A stretch of DNA of 64,000 nucleotides from Flavobacterium salmonis (GCF_903819435.1 NZ_CAIJDP010000079.1:124001-188000); one strand, 5' to 3'. Shown: positions 47,154 through 57,200, counted from the stretch's first letter. The notes: generated by a model from the sequence alone, not told the origin. Numbers and translations: made by a program.

Positions 47154-49352
47154 TTAATTTTTGTAAAATGAAAAAACAAACTCATTAACAAAACCTTTTC
47201 CTTTAGGATCTGTACAAATTGTATCATCTGAAAAAAGAAATTCTTCCAAAAAGAAAAAACTTTTATTTTTAATTAGGCTCAACAACATCTTGATGCTAGA
47301 GAGATTATCAATATTAATTAATAGTTTATTATCTCCCTCGACTAGATAAACTAATTTTGGAATATTATATTTATTAGAAAACTCGACAAATTTTTCAAAA
47401 AGCTTCAGGTCATCTTTAATATCTAATATTCTTTTTATTTTATCAGATGTAATTTTCCATTTTGAAGTGGATAGGATAATATTTTTGTAAATGACTCTAG
47501 GAAAAAAAGTTAAAGAACTTGAAATCATTGCATTCCATTCAAATGTTAATGATTTTCTTTTATCGACTGACTGCATATCACATAAAAAACGGTAAATAGA
47601 AAGATTACTTAGCTTATAGTTATGCGCTGTAGTAAGTCTTGGACATATTTCTTTATTTAATTTTTTAGATCTTAAAAAAATACGATTATTTTTGATAGAA
47701 ATCAGTAGGTCACTAATTGGAATTTGCTCTTCGTAAGATTTAGTAGATCTAGATAAAAAAGGTATTTCATAATTTCGTAAAGAAGGACGCATTAAAACAT
47801 TTCCTATCCGATCTTCAGGTAAATGAACAATTTCAGCCAAAATTGTATTAGGATTCAAATTATTCTCAATAGCTACTATTTCCTCAACAAATTTATTTAG
47901 ATTTAAATCTCCATGGCAAAATCTGCCAAATAAATTTCCAGCACTACTGCCTGAAAACGCACTCAAATGAATCATGGTTTGATTTTCTATAACTGCAATT
48001 TGTGCAATTGTAGAAAAAGTATCAGGTAAGTTTAGCCAATTAGATTCTAATATTTTTATTTCATCTTCTCGAATTTCAATAACTTTACTATCACTTTTTT
48101 CTGCTTCAATTATTTTATTAAATAAAAGGACATCAATTTGTGACAATTTAGCACTTGTTTCTTTGCTGTCAGAATTATTGAACATTATATCATCAATGAA
48201 TGGATTTGGATCTCCTTTTCCTGAATTAATTGGATAACCCAAACCAATTTCGTTATCAAGTGCTAAGGCTAAAGAAATCTCTTTGGTTTCATACCTTTCA
48301 TAAAAAGCTTTTTTAAAGTCTGATAAATTTGTATTGTTGTTTTTTGTAGATGAAATCTTATTGATTAAAGTTAGACCTTCATAGATGTTATTTACAAGAT
48401 CTCCATTTAATGTATTATGATTATGTCCAATAATTAGATCCGTTTGAAAAACATATTTTTCATTAAATGCAATATTAAATTCTTTAAGTAGCTCTATTAT
48501 TTCTAAATACGCATCTACGCTGTTTGGATCATCATTATCCAATTCAGCTAATTTTAATTTTATTAATGTTAGATTCTCAATTAATGAACTTTTATTATCG
48601 ATCCTCTTCAAAACAGATACTATATGATCAAAATTTTCCATACCGGAAACGGTCTGTTCTAATTCACTTACTAAGATTTGACTATCAATTAACTCTATTA
48701 TAAATTCTCTAGCATCATCAAATTCAATATCATTACTGACAAGTAGATTGGAAATTTGAGATATACTTTTACCTTCACCACAAAATTGAATAATTTTTTT
48801 AAGATAATCTGACGATTCAACTTCAATCATTTTTTGGACTAAAGTAACGTTATCATTATATTTAGATTCGATAAAACGTAAAAAATTGCCCAATTCAAAA
48901 AGACTATTATTGGGAAAGAAATTTAATTGTTCCTTGATTGAAGGAATTTCTTTCAAATACTTTATTAGTAGTCCCGTTAGATCCATATCAAGTCTAGTAT
49001 GTCTCTTATTTAATGAATTCTCCCTCTCAATTCTACTTTCGTTCAAAAAATGACCAGTAGAACATCCTGAAAACAAACCAAATGGAGTGGGTCTGGAACA
49101 TATTCTAGACAAATATTTTAAAAATGAGTTTCGAATTTCTCCTTTTTCATCTAAATTTTGACCTGTTGACCATTTTTCAACCTCTTTATAAAAAACTGGT
49201 GACGCCAGGAAAATGGCTTCTTTGATTGTTGAATCTAAAAAAATATGTTTTAATTGCTCATCAGTAACCTTATTTTCTTTTGTGAGTTTTAAAAAAAAAT
49301 CTATTGTTAAAAGGGGGGTACGTAATACGTATGTGTCAAAAATTTTGTACAT
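47154..49352 (-). CDS. Lanthipeptide dehydratase, N-terminal glutamylation subunit (LanB-type)
   Basis: 732 aa matching the Lant_dehydr_N domain: the N-terminus YVLRTPLLTIDF, SFLKYLSRICSRPTPFGLFS (arginine- and proline-rich tRNA/peptide-binding segment) and HLSAFSGSSAGNLFGRFCHG, then LRPRLTTAHN-type sequence (EICPRLTTAHNYKLSNLSIY). It transfers glutamate from glutamyl-tRNA to Ser/Thr of the precursor. The elimination domain is the separate next gene. It begins 3 bp after the S41 protease gene. Confidence 0.93.
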   Translation of the reverse strand: MYKIFDTYVLRTPLLTIDFFLKLTKENKVTDEQLKHIFLDSTIKEAIFLASPVFYKEVEKWSTGQNLDEKGEIRNSFLKYLSRICSRPTPFGLFSGCSTGHFLNESRIERENSLNKRHTRLDMDLTGLLIKYLKEIPSIKEQLNFFPNNSLFELGNFLRFIESKYNDNVTLVQKMIEVESSDYLKKIIQFCGEGKSISQISNLLVSNDIEFDDAREFIIELIDSQILVSELEQTVSGMENFDHIVSVLKRIDNKSSLIENLTLIKLKLAELDNDDPNSVDAYLEIIELLKEFNIAFNEKYVFQTDLIIGHNHNTLNGDLVNNIYEGLTLINKISSTKNNNTNLSDFKKAFYERYETKEISLALALDNEIGLGYPINSGKGDPNPFIDDIMFNNSDSKETSAKLSQIDVLLFNKIIEAEKSDSKVIEIREDEIKILESNWLNLPDTFSTIAQIAVIENQTMIHLSAFSGSSAGNLFGRFCHGDLNLNKFVEEIVAIENNLNPNTILAEIVHLPEDRIGNVLMRPSLRNYEIPFLSRSTKSYEEQIPISDLLISIKNNRIFLRSKKLNKEICPRLTTAHNYKLSNLSIYRFLCDMQSVDKRKSLTFEWNAMISSSLTFFPRVIYKNIILSTSKWKITSDKIKRILDIKDDLKLFEKFVEFSNKYNIPKLVYLVEGDNKLLINIDNLSSIKMLLSLIKNKSFFFLEEFLFSDDTICTDPKGKGFVNEFVFSFYKN

Positions 49353-49355
49353 AAA

Positions 49356-51044
49356 TTAGTTTTCTTTGTTTTTTGTAGATTTTATCAATTCAATTCCTTT
49401 AAGAATATATTGATCCTCAGTAAAATTTGACGTGGTTTGGTTAACATAGTGATCTATTTTCAATCCTTTTCTTTGTACTCCAGTTCCATCGGGATAAAAC
49501 GCACCCATAGTAGTGAATCGAAATTCTGTACCATCAGGTAGTTTAAAAATGGCAATATTCATTACAGAACCAGCTGTGTTTTCACCTACTGTTATACAAT
49601 TAGGAGATGCTTGAATAGCCATTCCTACAAACTCTGCCATACTTTGAGTGGTTTGATCTACTAATAAAATAATCTTTTTATTATAGTATTTTGAATTTTT
49701 ACCTCCGTTTTTAAAAGGATCTATTATAAGGCTAATCGAAGGCTTACCAAAGCCTGCTAATGATGGTCTATCTTTTAATGGCGATAGAACTTTAATAAAT
49801 TCTTTCCTGTCTGGATAGGTGTATTTTGTAATATCTGACCCTCTAATATTTTTTGGATAATTTCTTAAATCTATTATAATCCCATCCGTGTTAGAAAATG
49901 CTTCAAAAGCATTTTTGATATCCTCTTTAGAAATTGTTTTTAAATTTATATAGCCAATATTATCATCAATAAGTTGCCATTCTTTTTTATAAGAAAATAA
50001 TGGAAGCGAAGAGTAATCTTTATTTTCAAAGGTTTTATAGAGATAAATATATTTTGTAATAACAGAATCGTTTCTTTTAATTCTAACTTTAACACTATCT
50101 TCTTTATTACGCAGCAACCACCCAGAAAACCCTTTTGAATAAGTATCATTCGAAGAAGAAAATTTTGATTGTATCTTTTGCTTTTGAAGTGTTTTAATGT
50201 CTAGGTCATTAATTTCAACAATCAAATCCCCCAATTTCAAATCATCTTTTTTTGCTAAATTTTTATTAAAAATCCTTGTAACAACTAAAGTGTCATTAAT
50301 ATTCTTTATTCCGATTGGAGCTCTATATTTAAATAGAGAATCGGATACTGTTTTTGATAAAGAAATAGAATGTGAATCATTAAGTGATACAATTAAGTTG
50401 TTCTTTGCTAACTCATATTCTAATTTAGAATTACAGTTTACGAAGTTACCAATAAAATAATCTAACTGACCAAACCAGTTTTTATCCATCAAATATTTAT
50501 TTACATAATAATATTGGATGACGTTCCAAAAACTGAATAACTCTAATAGCCTATGGCTTTTAATTTTAGAATCAAATGCTATAAATCCTTTCTCATTTTC
50601 GAAAGTCGGGATTCCACTTTTTGAAGTGTAGTAGTAACCTATACTTGTATTGTTTTCTAATTTTTTTAACTTGGTATAAAGTTCTTTATTGTCCGAATAC
50701 TGTTCTATCCAGTTATAATCAAAATTTTTTGTGAATAGATTATTCGTATTTGTCTCGGTCTTTATTTTACTTTCTTTGACTGATACAACAAAATTTAATA
50801 AAAAAGAATCAAGATTTGTTTGTGTCTTTACTGCTGCGTCTAGTTTGTCAATATTTTCAACGAAAATTTCGTCCCAATTGTAATTTCCTTTGCTTACTTC
50901 AGAATGATGGTACTTTAGAAGCCCCCATACCAAACCAAATTGTTTGTATTTTTCAATACTGGTAATAACTTGCTTTTCTTGAGAAAACATTTGCATAATA
51001 AAACAAAAGCAAAGCGTAATTGCGAAAATATTTTTTTTGTTCAT
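49356..51044 (-). CDS. S41-family serine protease with PDZ region, in lanthipeptide operon
   Basis: 562 aa with signal peptide (MNKKNIFAITLCFCFIMQMF). Residues ~230-330 contain a PDZ-like segment (AKKDDLKLGDLIVEINDLD). The C-terminal S41 domain has IIDLRNYPKN, the nucleophile region ILLVDQTTQSMAEFVGMA (catalytic Ser) and VGENTAGSVMNI. It would act in the periplasm, in contrast to the cytosolic-facing C39 domain. Sitting between lanC (10 bp) and lanB (3 bp), it may trim the exported peptide or give self-protection. Both roles are inference. Confidence 0.85.
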   Translation of the reverse strand: MNKKNIFAITLCFCFIMQMFSQEKQVITSIEKYKQFGLVWGLLKYHHSEVSKGNYNWDEIFVENIDKLDAAVKTQTNLDSFLLNFVVSVKESKIKTETNTNNLFTKNFDYNWIEQYSDNKELYTKLKKLENNTSIGYYYTSKSGIPTFENEKGFIAFDSKIKSHRLLELFSFWNVIQYYYVNKYLMDKNWFGQLDYFIGNFVNCNSKLEYELAKNNLIVSLNDSHSISLSKTVSDSLFKYRAPIGIKNINDTLVVTRIFNKNLAKKDDLKLGDLIVEINDLDIKTLQKQKIQSKFSSSNDTYSKGFSGWLLRNKEDSVKVRIKRNDSVITKYIYLYKTFENKDYSSLPLFSYKKEWQLIDDNIGYINLKTISKEDIKNAFEAFSNTDGIIIDLRNYPKNIRGSDITKYTYPDRKEFIKVLSPLKDRPSLAGFGKPSISLIIDPFKNGGKNSKYYNKKIILLVDQTTQSMAEFVGMAIQASPNCITVGENTAGSVMNIAIFKLPDGTEFRFTTMGAFYPDGTGVQRKGLKIDHYVNQTTSNFTEDQYILKGIELIKSTKNKEN

Positions 51045-51054
51045 GAAGTTCTTT

Positions 51055-52329
51055 TTAATATTTGATCATTAACAACTCTTCAGAAATCGGTGCTTCTGAA
51101 TATAAAAATTTATGATAACAGATAAGGACTCCGGTAAGTCCTTCAAGTATAGAAATATTTTTTTCTGTAGAATTTGGAATTGCGAAGCCATAATAAACAT
51201 ACTCATTTGATTGTATTTCAATTTTTTTATTGAGTGTTTCTTTTAACCAATAATTTGCTGCATCCCAAAATACTTCATTATTTGAAATATTATATATATT
51301 TAAAAATAAAATGGCTATACCGCAAGTGCCATGACAAAAGCCAGCATCAATACTATGTTTTTCTCTTTTAAGGGTACGACTGGCTACAAAAACTAATTTT
51401 TCTAAAATTACTTTTTCAAATATTTTTTTTTCTAGTAGTATAGAAGCCATCAATAAGGTGTATAAAACTCCTAAATCGCCATAACACCAACCTAATCTTG
51501 AATTTTCTGCGGTTAAGGTATGCTGTTCAAAATCGACGGCTAGTATTTTAAATGGGTAATAACTGTAAATTACTTTTGTAATTATTTGTGTATTATTAAG
51601 ATAAAACTTTATTGAATTATCTATCAAATCATTAACTATTATTGTTAAGTCCTCTGTTAAAATATTTTTTTTTGATAAAACCTTTGATAAAAAGAAAATA
51701 TTTGACCCTATACCATGTGCATTTCCCATATCAAGGACAATATCAAAAACATCATAAGAGTCATATTTTTTCCAATAAACATAACCTTCTTTTGTTGTTG
51801 TTGATGTTGTGCTTAAAATTTTGACAATATCATTAACTCTAATCTTATTTTCTCTTTCGATGAAATAGAGACCAATACCAAGTAAACCATGCAAAATATC
51901 TAGATTGTCTTTTTCATTGTATATATCTATGTGTTCTTCTAGTACTTCATCAATTTCCTCTAAAATCTCATCAATCTGATTGTTTAATTCTTCATTGAAC
52001 GTGTCAATAAATTTATTAGACTTTAATTTTAAAAGAAAAATACCATAACCAGCTAAACCATCGCAATAAGTTGGAGTTAATTTTTCTGTGTTTTCAAGAA
52101 TTTTAATCGTTTTCTGGATATATTCATTTAATACTTCTTTGTCATTAACAATTGGACTAATTTTAGAATATTCAAATAAAGCCAGAATTATCCCAGGTAA
52201 GCCAGAAAGAAGACCAATATGATTCGAGTTTCTATACTCTTTTATACTATCCCAATCTAGAAGAAATTTTAAAATAATAGAAATTTCTTTTGTAATTAAC
52301 TTTTCTGTATATGTATCAATTTTTTTCAA
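51055..52329 (-). CDS. lanC: Lanthionine cyclase LanC
   Basis: 424 aa (alpha/alpha)-barrel cyclase. Zinc ligands are Cys 282 (GWCYGDLGV) and Cys 332-His 333 (AGFCHGTCGIA); DILHGLLGIG and GNAHGIGS mark earlier helices. It adds Cys thiols to dehydroalanine/dehydrobutyrine to close (methyl)lanthionine rings. The only usable start in frame is TTG at 52327-52329, inside a run of TTGAAAAAAA decamers; upstream the frame is closed by TGA and no ATG lies near. It lies 77 bp after lanA, past a strong hairpin, and 10 bp before the S41 gene. Confidence 0.92.
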   Translation of the reverse strand: MKKIDTYTEKLITKEISIILKFLLDWDSIKEYRNSNHIGLLSGLPGIILALFEYSKISPIVNDKEVLNEYIQKTIKILENTEKLTPTYCDGLAGYGIFLLKLKSNKFIDTFNEELNNQIDEILEEIDEVLEEHIDIYNEKDNLDILHGLLGIGLYFIERENKIRVNDIVKILSTTSTTTKEGYVYWKKYDSYDVFDIVLDMGNAHGIGSNIFFLSKVLSKKNILTEDLTIIVNDLIDNSIKFYLNNTQIITKVIYSYYPFKILAVDFEQHTLTAENSRLGWCYGDLGVLYTLLMASILLEKKIFEKVILEKLVFVASRTLKREKHSIDAGFCHGTCGIAILFLNIYNISNNEVFWDAANYWLKETLNKKIEIQSNEYVYYGFAIPNSTEKNISILEGLTGVLICYHKFLYSEAPISEELLMIKY

Positions 52330-52347
52330 TTTTTTTCAATTTTTTTA
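52319..52347 (-). repeat. Tandem TTGAAAAAAA decamers over the lanC start
   Basis: Two full copies and a partial third of the 10-bp unit TTGAAAAAAA (minus strand) sit between the lanA-lanC hairpin and lanC, and the lanC TTG start is in the second unit. Copy-number change would move hairpin-to-start spacing without altering the LanC frame. Confidence 0.6.
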
Positions 52348-52389
52348 ACACAATAAAATGGTAGAAAAAATCTACCATTTTTATTGTGT
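52348..52389 (-). terminator. Hairpin between lanA and lanC, attenuator or processing site
   Basis: 18-bp stem with one bulged T: arm 52348-52365 pairs with 52371-52389 around a 5-nt loop, covering most of the 77-bp gap. On the minus strand it is followed by TTAAAAAAATT, not a T run, so it is more likely a partial terminator or RNase-protecting hairpin that keeps lanA mRNA more abundant than the modification genes. Confidence 0.7.
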
Positions 52390-52406
52390 ATAATATTCAA
52401 AGCAAT

Positions 52407-52625
52407 TTATTGGGTATATCCCATAAACGGTTCGCAACTTTCTTTGTCAGGATCTGTATTACAACTTCTCTGGGGGCCCTCGGAAGCTGTAGCACAGCCA
52501 TGATAATTACAACAAAGAAAACCAGTGCATTCCGAGTAAGATGTAGTTCCACCTCCCTTAATTGATAATTTTTGTTCATCTGTTAACTCAGAAATTACTT
52601 TTTTTTTAAGATTTAATTTTTTCAT
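52407..52625 (-). CDS. lanA: Class I lanthipeptide precursor with GG leader
   Basis: 72 aa. The leader MKKLNLKKKVISELTDEQKL resembles Bacteroidota class I lanthipeptide/GG-Bacteroidales leaders and ends SIKGGG (residues 24-26), the C39 cleavage site. The core of about 46 residues begins TTSYSEC and has six Cys (33, 38, 39, 44, 55, 64) and eleven Ser/Thr, including CC at 38-39, giving up to six (methyl)lanthionine rings. It is first in the operon and directly upstream of lanC. A shadow reading in another frame (52397-52579) is not coding. No second precursor was found in the window. Confidence 0.9.
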   Translation of the reverse strand: MKKLNLKKKVISELTDEQKLSIKGGGTTSYSECTGFLCCNYHGCATASEGPQRSCNTDPDKESCEPFMGYTQ

Positions 52626-52640
52626 TTTTATTAAATTTTA

Positions 52641-52811
52641 TTGCCTTGAAAAGATAAAAAGACACTCAAGGTTTGTGTCTGCCAATTGCGCAAAAGGGTA
52701 TTTTTATGCTAAAAATATCTGTTTTTAGACTTCTATTTTTACTACAATAATTTTTTTACTTTGCTCATTTTTTTGATTTTTAATAAAATACATTGTCTTG
52801 AAAAGACACTC
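52641..52811. repeat. Duplicated segment upstream of lanA
   Basis: TTGCCTTGAAAAGATAAAAA-GACACTC at 52641-52667 and TTGTCTTGAAAAGACACTC at 52793-52811 are direct repeats with flanking AT-rich sequence. The first overlaps the lanA leader mRNA; the second sits ~125 bp further upstream and is not followed by a precursor, so it may be what remains of a second lanA copy or a duplicated control region. Confidence 0.45.
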
Positions 52812-52984
52812 GTAATTTGAATTCTATATTACTAGACAAAAGACTTTATTTAAGATTAAAAAAATCTATTTCATTTAAATTAAAAGGATAAAATCTTATT
52901 AATTTAAATAAGCAAGATTTCAAATGTAGGATTTGGTTTCAAAAAAAAAGGGGGGCATAGCGACATATTTTGAGGGGTAAATCA

Positions 52985-53102
52985 GTAAAAAAATAGCCGG
53001 TAATTTATCAATCATTCTTCCTAATGCTTTTGCATAAGCTGTTTTTCCTGGTGTTAAATGAAATGCTATTGGAATACCTGATTTTTTGTCGTTCCATAAG
53101 CA
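52985..53102 (-). pseudogene. Possible DDE transposase scrap
   Basis: Minus-strand translation gives CLWNDKKSGIPIAFHLTPGK followed by TAYAKALGRMIDKLPAI, which resembles the G-x-P-x-x-F-x-L-T-x-G region just after the second catalytic Asp of IS5-type transposases. No start, no other conserved part and no terminal repeats are seen. The 578-bp gap 52626-53203 holds otherwise only the repeat upstream of lanA and AT-rich sequence. Confidence 0.35.
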
Positions 53103-53203
53103 TTAATATATACTCAGTCATTATCTTTTCATTATTTTCGTAAATCGATTGCTTTGGCTGAAAAATGAAGATATAAAACTTATAAGTATCGAATATTTTA
53201 ATT

Positions 53204-54061
53204 TCATTTTAATTGTTTTTGATAAACCCTGATATAATCTATTATGTATTGTGATGGTAAATTATCGCTTGTAAATTCCCCGCCGTTCATTCCTCCTACT
53301 GCCAGATTTACCAGTAGATAATGTGGCTGCTGAAAAGGTTTTATCTTTTGATTTTTATACTTCATTGATTCTGAAATATTTATTTCATTCAATAACTGGT
53401 CATCAACATATAATCTGATCCATTTGGCATCCCAATCCATTCTCCAGATGTGAAATTTGTCCACCCAATTTTCATTAAAATCACTTAGCATTTTTGTCGA
53501 ACTGTCCCAGACTGTTTTCGATTCATCTGATTTCCAGCATGCATTTGCTAATATTTTTCCGGTGTAATATTCCATAATATCAATCTCCCCGTTCTCAGGC
53601 CAGTTTCCATCTACACCCAAAGTCCAAAAGGCCGGCCAAATCCCTTTTGTAACCGGAATTTTAGCCCGCATTTCGAATCGCCCATATTGCCAGGAATGCT
53701 TTCCACGGGTTATTAAACAAGAAGATGTAACTTTTACAGAATCTCTATTTTTTGTCCAGTCGGAATGGGTTTTAGAAACAAAGTCAGGATTTGATCTGTT
53801 TTCTTTTAGGGCTTCAATAATCAGGAAACCGTTTTTGCAGAAAGCATTTTCTTTTTGATACCACTGGGCTTCCTGATTTCTTACAAAGCCGGTTTCGTAA
53901 TTCCAGTTCTTTTCATCCGGAATCCCATCAGCCGTAAATTCATCACCCCAAACTAATTGATATCTTTCATTATTTAATTCTTTGTCTTTATTTTGAACAA
54001 AAGCAAAATTTAATGACAATAGGCTTCCTATTATTAGTAAAAAACAACTCCTAAATTTCAT
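53204..54061 (-). CDS. GH16 endo-beta-1,3-glucanase (laminarinase-type)
   Basis: Start chosen at ATG 54059-54061 (MKFRSCFLLIIGSLLSLNFA, a clear signal peptide); an in-frame ATG 21 bp upstream would add seven residues. Family motif ENGEIDIMEYY carries the nucleophile and acid/base Glu (~159 and ~164). LVWGDEFTADGIPDEKNWNY and GIWPAFWTLG are typical laminarinase segments. About 285 aa, single domain. It lies 189 bp after the GH128-like gene in the same direction, completing a beta-1,3-glucan degradation set with it. Confidence 0.92.
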   Translation of the reverse strand: MKFRSCFLLIIGSLLSLNFAFVQNKDKELNNERYQLVWGDEFTADGIPDEKNWNYETGFVRNQEAQWYQKENAFCKNGFLIIEALKENRSNPDFVSKTHSDWTKNRDSVKVTSSCLITRGKHSWQYGRFEMRAKIPVTKGIWPAFWTLGVDGNWPENGEIDIMEYYTGKILANACWKSDESKTVWDSSTKMLSDFNENWVDKFHIWRMDWDAKWIRLYVDDQLLNEINISESMKYKNQKIKPFQQPHYLLVNLAVGGMNGGEFTSDNLPSQYIIDYIRVYQKQLK

Positions 54062-54271
54062 TTCTATATATTTTAAAATCAATTCGTTAAAGATTGATGA
54101 GTTATATTGTCTTAAAAAGCAATGACTTTATTAAAGTCTTTTATTCTATTTAAGTTAAGCTTACTATATCATCTCTTAAATAATAAAAATGGGGGATCGC
54201 TCAAAATCCCCCATCATTACAAAAACACATTATAAAACCAAACTAACTTTATTTTTTGATTTAATTAATCA

Positions 54272-57200
54272 TTATTTTTTGACAACCCTGATTGCTTTAT
54301 CCGGATAAGAATGAAGCTTTACAAAGTATAGTCCTGAGCTATTATTTTCCAGATTTAGTTGAACTTTACCGTTTTGAACTTCATAATCCGATTCAGAAAT
54401 TAATTTTCCGCCTACAGTATAAATTGTAATTTTTTGCACACCATCAGCTATGGGGAAACTAATATCGAACTGTCCTGAGGTAGGATTTGGAAAAGCGGTT
54501 AAATTACCTGAAATCCCAGCGGGTTTATTGGTCGATAATGTCGTATCAACACTTCCGTAAAATTCAAGTTCAGCTATATTTCCGTAACCGGTTGGTGTGT
54601 ACCAATAGATATATCTGTATTTTGGAGTTGCCAAACCAGAATCCTGTGTAAAAACATCATTTGCCGGTGTGCTTGTTATTATATGCAAAACTTCATAAGA
54701 ATTGAGATAATCTTCGCTGTTCGAACCGCGAATTTCACTTCCGGTTATACGATTGCCAAAACCATTTCGAGGAACATATCTGATGTCCGTCAGACTTGCT
54801 TTTCCATTCGTTCCAAAATCATATCCTACATAACCTGTTGCAGTAGGACCATCAACATAAGTCGTCAGGTTTTCATCAAAAGCCTTTTCAATTGTAGCAC
54901 CATTACTTTGATACGATCCGGTATGTCCAATTATGCTGCCCGTAATCTTTTGTCCCTGTGCAGGTGTTGCGGTTAGAAGATTTGATTCAGGGCCTTCGCC
55001 TAAAGTATTAAAGGCTGCAATTTTATAATAGTACGGTGTTCCGTTTGAAACTGATACGTCGCTATATGCATTTGTTGCAACAGTTGCTATAGTTGTAAAA
55101 GGGCCTGATGATGAAGTGGATCTTTTTACATAAAAACTAACATCATACATGAAATCCCATGTCAGATTTACTTTTGCATTACCGTATGCTAAACTTGCAT
55201 TTATAACGGCTGGCGGAATTGCAAATGCCATTGTTTTTACATTCAAAGGTGTAGAATACTGACTTTCACCACCTGTATTTACAGATGCCAGTTTATAGAA
55301 ATAATCTTTGTTTTCTTGTAAATTAATATCGTCCAGAGTGGTTTCTTTTAGATAAACCGCGACATTTTCATACGTACCATTCAGCGTTTCGGATCTTTTA
55401 ATTGTATACGATTCTGCTCCTGCAACAGCCGTCCATTTTAGGTTGATTATGGATTTAGACAATGCCTTTCCTTCAATATTTGAAGGCGTTGCTGCAATTG
55501 GAGCCTGCTCAAATACCATAATAGCCGAATATGCTGATTCTGTATTGTCTTTACCCACTACTTTGATTCGGTATTCTGCTCGTGAATGCACTAAATCAGT
55601 TTTCTGGGTAACTTTGTAATCTGTTGATTCATAGAAAACCGAAAAATCATTTTCGCCGGTTAATTTTCTTTCCAGAATATATTTATTTACCAAATCGTTA
55701 TTAGTCCCTGTCCATTTTATGGTAATGTTTTGGTAGTCGGATGACAGTTGGTAACTCAGTGTTTCAACTTTTGTTTTCCATGTTGAAATATATTCTCTGT
55801 TTGAGCTGTACGCTTTGGCAGAAGTATTATTCGCATAATATTCTCCAGCAGGGGTTAATACCACATAACTTGTAGCTGTACTTGAAATAACAGGTGCAGT
55901 TTGAAGCCATACATAATTTTGCCAGTTTGGATTTCTTGTTTTAAAAGCATCGTCTATTGTAACATACATTGCTCTTGCATCCTGTACCCAGTTATAGATC
56001 GAATAGCGCTCAACATAATCAGTGGTCTCTAATACGGTTAATATTGCGGCTAGATCATTTTTATGCTTGATTGCATTTGCATCTGTTAATAAAGTTGGGC
56101 CGTCAGGAAAATTATTTCCTGTCCAGTTTGCCCCTATATTCCATTCTGTAATCCAAAGCGGTCTTTTGTATCTGTCATAGACATTTTGAAGATCACTTTT
56201 CCATTGTGCTGCAGTTTTATACCAATAACAGTGAATCGCAATGTAATCGATTCTGTAATTATTAGCCTCAGCCTGCATCATAAAAGTCCCCATCCAAGGA
56301 TTAAAAGGATCAGATGTAGCTGGAGAACCTAATCGCAATCCTGATTTCATTAATGCCGGCCAGGAAGCTATAGCGGCTTCAACTGTCATATTTGACTGAT
56401 CAGGACGATCGGGTTCATTAAATCCTAAAAGATGCGTATAACCTTCTTTTGTATAAGCTGGAGTAAAGGAAGGCCAGAAATTAGTCTGTCTTATGGGTAC
56501 ATACTCAATATTGGGTGTAGAATTCATTCCGGTATTCCAGTTGTAATACCACGTAATATTGGTTGCCTCCATCGCCTCTGTACTTCCGCCAGCGAGCCCT
56601 TTTTTATTGACTTCATGCCATTTCATTGTTCTGATAAACGAAATAGTTCCGTTTAAATTAACAGGCAGAACCGGAATTTCCAAATCCTGATTTTCTGCTA
56701 TAAAAACCCTGCTGTAACCGCTTCCGTCTGCATTTGAAGCAAAAGTTGCCATATAGCCTTTTTTCAATTTGAATGACTTAATCGCGTTATCAAATGAACT
56801 TAAATTATCGTGTGGCGTAACGGTTTCATATTGCTGAGAAGTACCTGCGAAATTTTCTGCTGTAAAAACTTCTAACGGTTTTAAATCTGAAGTATAAGGA
56901 GCTACAACAGCACCTCCTGCATAGTTCGACACTATAACATTAGTTCCGTTACCGGCCAAAGTTCCATTTACGGATATATATTGCAGATAAGAACTGATCA
57001 CAACTGATGGTTTAACATTTTCAAAATACACCTGTGCATTTGCTGAATTTAAGTTTATCGTTGAATTGATTAACGGATTGTAGGCATTTTTTAAATACAA
57101 AGAAGCCGAAGAATTTAAAACCACTTTTGATTTTGCGTAAGCTCCAACATTCACACTACTCGAAATATCAGCAGTTTGCAATGAAGGACTGATAACTTTT

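Noticed and set aside
52320..52346. CRISPR-like short repeats
   Set aside because: The decamers have no spacers and no cas genes exist in the window; they are simple A-rich tandem units.
52397..52579. Alternative 60-codon frame over lanA
   Set aside because: Lacks a GG leader and Cys-rich core; shadow of the true precursor frame.
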